This document shows, in pieces, positions 57,657 through 64,000 of a stretch of DNA of 64,000 bases. Every line of letters begins with the position of its first letter. The first letter of the stretch is position 1. The notes under the pieces were generated by a model. The model searched no databases, was not told the origin of the DNA, and saw nothing but the letters and a program-made list of their open reading frames with translations. A program made the translations under genes and the position numbers. Source of the DNA: CAXRDE01 sp964229355 (lineage in GTDB: Bacteria; Cyanobacteriota; Sericytochromatia; UBA7694); assembly GCA_964229355.1 (NCBI GenBank), contig CAXRDE010000014.1, forward strand, positions 1 through 64,000. The letters run 5' to 3'.

Positions 57657-58651
57657 ATTTACACCAAACAGCCCAACACTATTGTCACGACTATGAACAG
57701 GGGAAGTTTCCCCTTCCACCGCCCCTGGAGCAAGGGGACTTTCAAAGCCTGCGTCAAGAAACCCTGGCCTTTTTAGCCAGTGATGCCGCAACCCAGATGC
57801 TTCAACAGGATGTCTACTGGCCCAAATGGGACAGCCCCTGGTGGCACATCATGGCCCTGAAAGAAGCAGGCGCCCTGGATGAAGTCCCTCGTCACCTTTT
57901 AGACGCCCTTTTGCAACAGGCCGATCAGCAGTATCTACGGACCTTTCCCCTCACCGAGGATGAGCTGCCCGACGGCTGCGATCCCTACCTCGATATTCTC
58001 TGCTTTTGTGCCCTGGGTTCCCTCTGGCAACTCCCAAATCCTCAGGCTTATCTCGCCTGGGCTGAAAACTGGTTTGAACGGTACCACCTGCCCGACGGGG
58101 GCTACAATTGTGACGAACAAGCTTACCTGAAGCAGCCGCCACGCAGTTCTTTTGTATCTTCATTGCCCATGTACGAAGCCCTGCTCCAACAGTCCCATCT
58201 CACGCCCGCCCAACAAGCGCTTTTAGCCTCAGGAAACCGCTACTTACAGCAGCGGGAATTCTGTAAATCCCTGAGTAAGCAACAGGTGGCTGATACTGCG
58301 TGGCTTACCCCCATGTTCCCTCTGTTTTACGACTATGATGTCATGCGGGGCATGCAATACGTTTTGAATTCACACCTGCAGTGGCGCACTTCCCTTGACC
58401 TGGAATGCTTTACCTTTGCGTTTACCCAGGTGCATCAGCAACTTTCAGCACCTGAGACCGTCTTCCGCAGCCCCTTAAACACCGAAAATTTTAGTTGGCG
58501 TTTCCAGGGTCAAACATGGGCCAAAGGAAAAAGCATTTCGTTTCCCCTCCTGGACTGGCTCTGTCAGCCCAAGATCCAACAGGGCTTTGTGCACCAGCGT
58601 TTTTACCGCCTGTGCCGCGACCTCGTTCAGGCCACCGCCACAATGGGCTAA
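57653..58651 (+). CDS. alpha/alpha-barrel protein (prenyltransferase/terpene-cyclase-like fold)
   Basis: 332 residues. The pattern WPKWDSPWWHIMALKEAGA, LPDGGYNCDEQAYLKQP and SSLPMYEALLQQSHLTPAQQ resembles the repeated helical pairs of squalene-cyclase/prenyltransferase-like barrels that also occur in many uncharacterised bacterial proteins. Neither the DDxD terpene motif nor a zinc site is clear, so the activity is unknown. It is coupled to the GNAT gene, and its 3' end overlaps the convergent permease gene by 4 bp. Confidence 0.62.
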   Translation: MNLHQTAQHYCHDYEQGKFPLPPPLEQGDFQSLRQETLAFLASDAATQMLQQDVYWPKWDSPWWHIMALKEAGALDEVPRHLLDALLQQADQQYLRTFPLTEDELPDGCDPYLDILCFCALGSLWQLPNPQAYLAWAENWFERYHLPDGGYNCDEQAYLKQPPRSSFVSSLPMYEALLQQSHLTPAQQALLASGNRYLQQREFCKSLSKQQVADTAWLTPMFPLFYDYDVMRGMQYVLNSHLQWRTSLDLECFTFAFTQVHQQLSAPETVFRSPLNTENFSWRFQGQTWAKGKSISFPLLDWLCQPKIQQGFVHQRFYRLCRDLVQATATMG

Positions 58652-59817
58652 ATATGCCGCCGAAACACCGACATGGGTTCAGCCCGGCTGGCGCGTCGCG
58701 CCGGAAAGAAGCTGGCAAGGATACAAATAACCAGGGTTGCGCCCGCCACAATGGCAAAATCCCAAAACTGCATTTGTACGGGCAAATAATCCAGATCATA
58801 CACATCGCCCGGAATCCGCACGGGAAAATAACGCAAATAGGTGGATAAACCGACACCCAGTGCGGCCCCCAACACCACCCCAATGGTACCGATCATAATC
58901 CCCTGACATAAAAAAATCTGACTGATTTGACGGCGTCGCGCACCCATGGCCCGCAAAATCGCAATATCCGGGGTTTTTTCCATCACCACCATAATCTGGG
59001 TATTGGCAATGCCCATCATGGCCACCACAATAATGAACAGGATCACCAAAAAGATCACCTTTTTTTCTAAAGCCATGGCCGATAAAAGATTGCGGTTGCT
59101 CTCCATCCAGGTGCGAATATACAGCGTCGGATGCTCTTGCTGAAGCTGAGCGGCCAGTTCCGGGGCCTGAAACACATCTTTGAGCTGCACAAACAATTCA
59201 TTGACCACATCATTGGTTTGAAACACCGCCTGCACCTGTGCCAGGGGACTCACCACCATCCGAGCATCTAAGTCATACAGCCCCGAATGAAAAATACCGC
59301 TCACCACAAAGGTGGTAGAACCCGCAGGGGTCATAAGTTGAATTTCATCTTTAAGAAAGAGCTGCATTTTATTGGCCAGGGCCGAGCCCACTACCACGCT
59401 GGGTTTGCCCTGAGTTTGCCAATCTCCGCTTTTTAAAAAGCGCTGCAACCCCTGTTTGGCGTTTTCAGGGGGAATGCCCAACACCAAGGCACCGGTGGTA
59501 TGCAAAGGGTTCGACACCAGGGCCTGCTGCCGCATCACCGGGAAGGCCTGTTGAATGCGTGCGTCACGCATGACCTGTTGTTGCAAGGTAGCGTAGTTCT
59601 CTAAATAATCTGTGGTACCCGGCTTCAAGCTTACATGGGGAGTGGTGCCCAAAATCTTATGAATCATATCACTTTCAAAGCCGTTGGTTAAAGACAGCGC
59701 CGCCGTCAAAATCATGACGCCCACAGCAACCGACAATATCGACAAGAGGCTTTGTTTCCAGCGGGTTTTTAACTGACGGCTGGCCAAAAATAACGCACTG
59801 TAAAAAGTGGTGTTCAT
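58648..59817 (-). CDS. FtsX/LolC-type ABC transporter permease
   Basis: 389 residues. One N-terminal membrane helix (LLSILSVAVGVMILTAALSL), a MacB-like periplasmic domain (about 45-255), and three C-terminal helices (VIFLVILFIIVVAMMGIAN and two more), the layout of MacB/LolC/FtsX permeases. The segment KTPDIAILRAMGARRRQI is the conserved coupling region. LolC/E proteins extract lipoproteins from the inner membrane; MacB types export peptides. No ATPase gene is adjacent in the window. Translationally coupled to the ApbE-like gene upstream (ATGA). Confidence 0.88.
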   Translation of the reverse strand: MNTTFYSALFLASRQLKTRWKQSLLSILSVAVGVMILTAALSLTNGFESDMIHKILGTTPHVSLKPGTTDYLENYATLQQQVMRDARIQQAFPVMRQQALVSNPLHTTGALVLGIPPENAKQGLQRFLKSGDWQTQGKPSVVVGSALANKMQLFLKDEIQLMTPAGSTTFVVSGIFHSGLYDLDARMVVSPLAQVQAVFQTNDVVNELFVQLKDVFQAPELAAQLQQEHPTLYIRTWMESNRNLLSAMALEKKVIFLVILFIIVVAMMGIANTQIMVVMEKTPDIAILRAMGARRRQISQIFLCQGIMIGTIGVVLGAALGVGLSTYLRYFPVRIPGDVYDLDYLPVQMQFWDFAIVAGATLVICILASFFPARRASRAEPMSVFRRHI

Positions 59818-60806
59818 GGAGAGCGAAACTCCTCTGGGGTCAACTGCTCCAGGCGCTCTCGCCAGCGAATCACCTGGGTTTTTTCAGGTTGCTGTTGCAT
59901 CCAGGGCTTTATCTGCTCAGCCGTTAACAACACCACACCCCGCGCCAACAGCTGGGCTGCCAGCGCTGAAGAGCCGAGCACATAGGCACCCGCACTTTCG
60001 CTGTGCACCAGGCCGGTGCGCGCATCGACAAAATCAGGGTAACGTAAGCCATTGGCATAGAAATGACTGGTGGCGTCTCTCAACATCACCAGACTTTGAT
60101 CTTTGAGATAAAAATATTGAATAAGCTGATCTTCTTTGCGCGGATGATAAACGGGCACCTTCCAGGCCGGGGCCTGGGGGGGTACCCCCGCATAGTAAGC
60201 GACGGGACCCATTTGAACCCGCGCCGCCCGCACCGCAGGAGCTGAGAGAAGGGCCTTGCTCTGATCAATCAGCCAACCGGCAGCAAAATATTCACGGCTT
60301 AAAGGCTGGGTTTCTCGAATGCCCTGACACCCTTGCGCCTGAACCTGAGCCGTCAACCGCTGACGCTCACCGGCCTCAGGCACCTGATAACTCAAACTCT
60401 GGGGCGTAAATCCCCAGGCTTCTCGCAGGGGTAAATCGAGGGGGTTTAAAGCCCCCTGCGTGTGTTCACAGGCCTGCTGCAAAGCGGTGACCAGGGGTTT
60501 AAGGGCCTCCACAGGCTGGCCAGAAGTCGGTGCAGAAGCCAGCACTTGCCATTGCCTTTGCCACAGATCTTTGAGGGCCTCGGCCTGGGCCTGTAAACGC
60601 GGCATAGACTCACCGTAAAGGGTCCAGTCAATCGTTAACTCGCCCAGGATCTCTTTGCCCCGCAGCACCTGTACGGCCGGCGTTGTGGCCATGTCTTCGG
60701 CATAGACACTCTGTGCCTGCACGGCAGCAGAATCTCCCACCATCGGCAGGAGCCCCAGCAGACAAAAACATAAACCGGCGAATTTCAAGGGTTTCAATGG
60801 CTTCAT
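59814..60806 (-). CDS. divergent ApbE-like (FAD:protein FMN transferase) exported protein
   Basis: About 330 residues. Signal peptide (LKFAGLCFCLLGLLPMVGDSAAVQAQ), then an ApbE-like fold: GALNPLDLPLREAWGF, EYFAAGWLIDQSKALL, VPVYHPRKED and FVDARTGLVHSES. ApbE attaches FMN to Thr residues of exported flavoproteins. The metal-binding Asp near the C-terminus, expected in 'ATDADALATA', is replaced (VLGSSALAAQLLARG), and the glycine loop before 'KG..vD' is altered, so activity is doubtful. ATG 60806 was chosen over an upstream TTG. Coupled to the permease gene. Confidence 0.65.
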   Translation of the reverse strand: MKPLKPLKFAGLCFCLLGLLPMVGDSAAVQAQSVYAEDMATTPAVQVLRGKEILGELTIDWTLYGESMPRLQAQAEALKDLWQRQWQVLASAPTSGQPVEALKPLVTALQQACEHTQGALNPLDLPLREAWGFTPQSLSYQVPEAGERQRLTAQVQAQGCQGIRETQPLSREYFAAGWLIDQSKALLSAPAVRAARVQMGPVAYYAGVPPQAPAWKVPVYHPRKEDQLIQYFYLKDQSLVMLRDATSHFYANGLRYPDFVDARTGLVHSESAGAYVLGSSALAAQLLARGVVLLTAEQIKPWMQQQPEKTQVIRWRERLEQLTPEEFRSP

Positions 60807-60815
60807 AGAGGGCAA

Positions 60816-61071
60816 GTATAACCTGTTCTTAAGCTATAGGCCAAGGCTCTAGCACACTGCTCCTCAGAAATTGGACAGCAATCGTGTGAAATTAAATTCC
60901 TGATCTGAAACAATTTGGCCTGTCGTGTTTCATCCAGCAAAAAAGACGGACGACGACTCAAGTGTGAAACACTATGTTCCGAGCTTACAATGAAAAAATA
61001 CCATCAGACATTAGATGGCGTGATTTCATGTATTGGCAAAGGGGAGCAATTCAGTCTTTAGCTAAAGACGT
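60816..61071. other. 256-bp intergenic region
   Basis: Between the ApbE-like gene and the TPR gene. It holds a TATACT hexamer (60816-60821, minus strand), close enough to the ApbE-like ATG to suggest a nearly leaderless message, and a perfect palindrome GTCTTTAG/CTAAAGAC at 61054-61069 next to the TPR stop codon. A 42-codon plus-strand frame (60974-61102) is open but has no ribosome site. Confidence 0.4.
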
Positions 61072-62448
61072 CTACAACGAACTTAACTCATGTAAACTTT
61101 GATCATAACGCTCAGCAGCCTGGCTATAAGAAGCTGCTTTTTGTGTGTCTCCCAAATGGGCTTCTGTACGGGCCGCTTCTTTTAAAAGAACGCCTTCTAC
61201 AGCGCCCTGGTTCAATGCTTTTTGAATAACTTCTTGTGCTTTATTCCATTGCTGATTGGCACTCAGACTCTGAGCCAGCACAAATACCGTTTTGGGATCT
61301 TGTCGCATTTGATACTCTTGCTCCATGATGGTTTTGGCCTCAAGAAGAGATTCAGGCAAATTTTTTTCAAGAAGCAGCAATGCTAGTTCCCGACGGTGGC
61401 CAAAGCTATGGGTTGCTAGCTCTCGGCGGAGAGCAGCTTCTGCCTGGCTTTTTAAAGTATTGGCTTTTTCTTCCTCGTTTAAAACACTGTATACCTGTGC
61501 TTGTTTAATCAAAAAAAGTGGAGCGTTATCTACAGCATAGGCTTTACCATACGCTTCCAGGGCTTTACTGTATTGTTTTTCTTTGAAAGCGAGATCTCCC
61601 TGAAGTTCTTGAGCCAACATATTTTGAGGTTCAATACGCAGGGCTTCGGTATAAAAGCGCTTGGCCAGGTCGAAGAAGCCTTTTTTAGCCAGAATACGCC
61701 CGGCCCATGCTCGGGCCTGAGAAGAATTGAGGGTATCACCGATTTGTTCACGACTAATGCCTTTGTATAAATGGGCGAGTGCATCATCGTATTGTCCCTG
61801 GGCTTCTTCCACAAGAGCCAATTGACTCAGCGCAGAAATCAGGGGTTCTTTTCGAACCCACTGCTTGGCGGCTTCTTTGGCTTCAAGAAGCTTATTTTGA
61901 GCCATGCGTTGGCTAATATGGTTGGCTAAAATATTGTTGTTTGCTTCAACAGCGGCTTCTGTGATTTGCCGGTGCAGTTTTTCTGCAGTGACAAAGTCAT
62001 GTCGTGCCTGAGCAATAGAAAACAACACTTGCCAGGCTCCGGGATTAACGGTTTGTAAAGCCAAAGAGCGCTCTGCCGCCTTTTGTGCCAATAGATACCA
62101 ACTGGTGTCATGGGTAAATTTGCCTTGAGCCATATAAGCGTTAGCCAAAAGATTTTGATCCATAAAACTCTTAGGTGCTTGCTTTGCGCGTTTTTGATAA
62201 AAAGCCAGATTGCGTTCGTGATCTGCTTTTTGTTTTTCGCGGTCGGGTAACATAAGGGTATAGGGCAGAACATTTTCTGGAGTAAGTTCTACAGCGTCAG
62301 AGCTAAATATATCGTGTGTACTTTCAGAGCCCCCTGTATTTAAAGAAGGGCTCTTTAAAAAGCCTGGAGACAAGAAGTAGGCTCCTGTTGCGCTCAAAAT
62401 GAGCACGGTAATGGCAGATAAGAAAAGTGAGCGTTTAGAAGATTTCAT
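61072..62448 (-). CDS. TPR repeat protein with N-terminal membrane anchor
   Basis: 458 residues. A signal-anchor (LFLSAITVLILSATGAYFL) is followed by about ten TPR units, clearest at 60-330, such as AWAGRILAKKGFFDLAKRFY and GDLAFKEKQYSKALEAYGKA. It probably scaffolds complexes on the periplasmic side of the inner membrane. AAGGA 6 nt before the ATG supports the start. It follows the FN3/DUF4331 lipoprotein gene by 92 bp, with a potential RNA switch between. Confidence 0.82.
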   Translation of the reverse strand: MKSSKRSLFLSAITVLILSATGAYFLSPGFLKSPSLNTGGSESTHDIFSSDAVELTPENVLPYTLMLPDREKQKADHERNLAFYQKRAKQAPKSFMDQNLLANAYMAQGKFTHDTSWYLLAQKAAERSLALQTVNPGAWQVLFSIAQARHDFVTAEKLHRQITEAAVEANNNILANHISQRMAQNKLLEAKEAAKQWVRKEPLISALSQLALVEEAQGQYDDALAHLYKGISREQIGDTLNSSQARAWAGRILAKKGFFDLAKRFYTEALRIEPQNMLAQELQGDLAFKEKQYSKALEAYGKAYAVDNAPLFLIKQAQVYSVLNEEEKANTLKSQAEAALRRELATHSFGHRRELALLLLEKNLPESLLEAKTIMEQEYQMRQDPKTVFVLAQSLSANQQWNKAQEVIQKALNQGAVEGVLLKEAARTEAHLGDTQKAASYSQAAERYDQSLHELSSL

Positions 62449-62462
62449 GGGATTCCTTATGC

Positions 62463-62498
62463 GCGGGTGGAACCAAAAGAAAATTTAGCCCCACCCGC
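62463..62498 (-). promoter_or_regulatory. hairpin B before the TPR gene (possible antiterminator)
   Basis: Perfect arms GCGGGTGG and CCACCCGC with a 20-nt loop on the minus-strand RNA. It ends just before the ribosome site of the TPR gene and shares bases with hairpin A, so only one can form. Confidence 0.4.
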
Positions 62499-62512
62499 AA
62501 AATAAAGGGGCT
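62487..62512 (-). terminator. hairpin A after the lipoprotein gene
   Basis: AGCCCC-(14 nt)-GGGGCT followed by a U-rich AAATTTTCTTTT on the minus-strand RNA, a terminator-like structure 28 bp beyond the lipoprotein stop. Confidence 0.45.
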
Positions 62513-62540
62513 TTATGTGCCTCAATGAAGCGTCTCTATC

Positions 62541-63704
62541 TTAGTTGGGTGCAGCCAAATAAGGGAAGGTGGTGGGCAGATCGTCGTGAATACGCATCAT
62601 GTCATCATCGAGATCTGTGTATTCCACATTATCCGTTTCGACCTGGTCAATAAAAGACTGACCTGGATCCAGAGGATCTAAGGCTCCGCCAGGTACGAGC
62701 ACGGCGAGGGTGATGTCGATAACATCATCATCAATGCGGCGTCCTCGGAAAGGACGCGGAGCGGCTAGATCTGTGATCCCCATGGCATAGCCACTGGGTC
62801 CGGTAGTGTCAATACGCATTACGTCGGGTAAAAATACACTAGCAATTTGACCGACACGGGTGTTTTGGGCATTGGTGTCTCTGAGAGGTTTACCTGGAGA
62901 ATTATCATATCCCAAAACAATCTGCACCTGACTTTGAATTGCGCTAAGTACCGTAACGGCTTCATTGCGAATCTCTGCGGCGGCAGCAATATCGGCTGTA
63001 TCCACTGAAGGGGGAACACTGTTCCAGGTTCTAAGCAACTGCGCGCGTTCAGGAACATCCTGACGAATTAAACCCTCATTAATGGCCGGACGGGCTAAAC
63101 GCTCCACTTGCGTAAAGCTCAGTACGGTCGCTCCACCGCCTCCACCGCCTCCACCTGAATTAACGCCGCCGGTGGTACCGCTGATCATGACGCGACTACT
63201 GAGGCCCTGATCGGTAACGGTTTCAATCGCTAATGTATAACTACTGTTAGGACTCAGCTCAGCAAAAGTGTAGAATTCTCTGTCAATATTCGTCCCCACG
63301 CGCTCACCATCACGGTATAGGTTATAGGTGGTGCGACTGGTTGTGGCAGGGGCTGTCCAGCTAACAAAAATATTGGTGCCGGTACGATCCGTGACCCTTA
63401 AGTTCAGTGGGCTGGGCACACTGGGGTTTAAGGTGGGCATCGCATCGGGAGTTGCCGTAGCCATCGGCGTTGCGGTCATCATGGGCACAGCCGTGGGGGC
63501 TACAGTGCTCACGGGCTGTGATGGAGAAGGCTGTGCTGAGGGCACTGCACTCGTTGTTGAGGAAGGCATGGTGCTTGGCATCGCGGTTGGCATCGCGGTT
63601 GGCGTAGCCGATGCCTGCGGAAGGTTGGGATCATTAACGGGCTGCGGAGCACAGGCGCTTAAGCTGGTGGCTAAAATAGAAAGTGCAAAGATATACTTTT
63701 TCAT
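62541..63704 (-). CDS. lipoprotein with FN3 domain and C-terminal half of DUF4331
   Basis: About 387 residues. The signal peptide ends in a lipobox (ATSLSAC), followed by a Pro/Thr/Ala-rich low-complexity region with short 'TAMP/TATP' repeats (about 25-95), one fibronectin type III domain (about 98-185, PLNLRVTDRTGTNIFVSW ... YNLYRDGERVG) and a Gly run of eight. The last 190 residues match the C-terminal part of DUF4331: VERLARPAINEGLI, then DLAAPRPFRGRRIDDDVIDI and the family end FPYLAAPN. The N-terminal half of DUF4331 is in the gene just upstream. ATG 63704 gives a proper signal peptide; a TTG six bases earlier was rejected. Confidence 0.82.
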   Translation of the reverse strand: MKKYIFALSILATSLSACAPQPVNDPNLPQASATPTAMPTAMPSTMPSSTTSAVPSAQPSPSQPVSTVAPTAVPMMTATPMATATPDAMPTLNPSVPSPLNLRVTDRTGTNIFVSWTAPATTSRTTYNLYRDGERVGTNIDREFYTFAELSPNSSYTLAIETVTDQGLSSRVMISGTTGGVNSGGGGGGGGATVLSFTQVERLARPAINEGLIRQDVPERAQLLRTWNSVPPSVDTADIAAAAEIRNEAVTVLSAIQSQVQIVLGYDNSPGKPLRDTNAQNTRVGQIASVFLPDVMRIDTTGPSGYAMGITDLAAPRPFRGRRIDDDVIDITLAVLVPGGALDPLDPGQSFIDQVETDNVEYTDLDDDMMRIHDDLPTTFPYLAAPN

Positions 63705-63725
63705 AATCAAAATTCTTTCAAAGAT

Positions 63726-64000
63726 TTATTGGGGGATAGAGATGGTTTCCCAGACGTCAAAGGTGGTGGCGGAACCGTTACCCTGAAGTAGGGTTCGTGG
63801 TACCTCGACGACCACTGACAGAACGTTGAATCCACGGGTAAAGTCCACCTCGTCACCTTCAGCAGCAAAGAGGTTGGTGATTTGACCATTTCCATCGGCA
63901 ATATCCGTGCGCAAAGCAAAGAATTTGTCTACATCAAAATAAAAAGGATCCTGGCGCAAGCCCGCAAAAACTTTGACGGTTTGACCATTAATATCAACGT
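63726..64000 (-). CDS. DUF4331 N-terminal half, 5' end beyond window
   Basis: The frame is open to the right edge, so only the last 91 residues are seen. They match the centre of DUF4331: GLRQDPFYFDVDKFFALR, then TRGFNVLSVVVEVPRTLL and VWETISIPQ, after which the protein stops. In one-gene DUF4331 proteins the next segment is 'VxRLxxPxxNExLI', which is exactly where the downstream lipoprotein takes up. A TTG at 63959 is an internal codon, not the start. Confidence 0.72.
   Translation of the reverse strand, partial: VDINGQTVKVFAGLRQDPFYFDVDKFFALRTDIADGNGQITNLFAAEGDEVDFTRGFNVLSVVVEVPRTLLQGNGSATTFDVWETISIPQ

Noticed and set aside
61054..61069. Perfect palindrome GTCTTTAG/CTAAAGAC as terminator of the TPR gene
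   Set aside because: It has no loop bases and no T run, so it cannot act as an ordinary terminator; kept only as a noted palindrome.
63420..63620. Tandem short repeats in the lipoprotein gene that resembled an array
   Set aside because: They are a coding low-complexity Pro/Thr/Met linker, in frame and without regular spacers, so not a CRISPR or a mobile element.
1..64000. tRNA, rRNA, insertion sequences, CRISPR arrays, phage genes
   Set aside because: None could be recognised by eye; no transposase motif, no regularly spaced repeats and no cloverleaf with a TTCRANNC loop were found. A tRNAscan or Infernal run would be decisive.

Overview
The window comes from a Gram-negative-type, flagellated bacterium of roughly 50% GC with dense, mostly short-spaced operons. 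Outer-membrane proteins (an Omp85 protein, a YjbH-like beta-barrel) and lipoproteins point to a double membrane; FliM and a FliY-type protein point to flagella. The best taxonomic clue is RpoC: one uninterrupted 1941-residue beta-prime subunit with about 645 extra residues inside the trigger loop, the place and size of the cyanobacterial SI3 insertion. With a LabA-like NYN protein and a cyanobacterial-style RRM protein, and no photosynthesis gene, this suggests a non-photosynthetic relative of Cyanobacteria (Sericytochromatia/Blackallbacteria type). This placement is an inference.

Layout. 1-4.7 kb: an edge-truncated alpha/beta hydrolase with membrane helices, a START/cyclase-like protein, two small genes and a histidine phosphatase. 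4.6-10.2 kb: hutH, an NYN nuclease-like protein, then a coupled fliM-fliY-meaB cluster. 10.2-14.4 kb: leuS and creD; creD has two matching palindromic operator candidates over its promoter. 14.4-19.2 kb: a TPR/radical SAM pair facing a PP-loop ATPase operon, then tandem DUF1990 genes. 19.2-22.7 kb: an ATP-grasp-like protein, a sphingosine-1-phosphate-lyase-like PLP enzyme and an RRM protein. 22.8-27.5 kb: a minus-strand operon of XRE/TPR regulator, isocitrate dehydrogenase and MoxR-type AAA ATPase.

27.6-48.9 kb is the core: a secA-pdxH-CofE-like-GNAT-repeat protein-Omp85 run ends at a hairpin, then a promoter with a long leader drives rpoB-rpoC, which continues through coupled starts into a beta-barrel protein and era. 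49-60.8 kb: small unknowns, a secreted superoxide dismutase, an orphan BrxA (DUF1819) homologue next to a PEP-utiliser-type protein, a response regulator with a degenerate GGDEF domain, an O-GlcNAc-transferase-like protein, a membrane-anchored lipocalin, a GNAT/alpha-alpha-barrel pair, and an ApbE-like/FtsX-like permease pair. 61-64 kb: a TPR protein, an FN3 lipoprotein and the tail of another gene; together the last two carry the two halves of one DUF4331 domain.

No tRNA, rRNA, insertion sequence or CRISPR array was recognised. The observations most worth checking are the SI3-bearing unsplit RpoC and its operon, the 36-residue-repeat protein paired with a signal-peptide-less Omp85, the orphan BrxA pair, the split DUF4331, and the creD operators.
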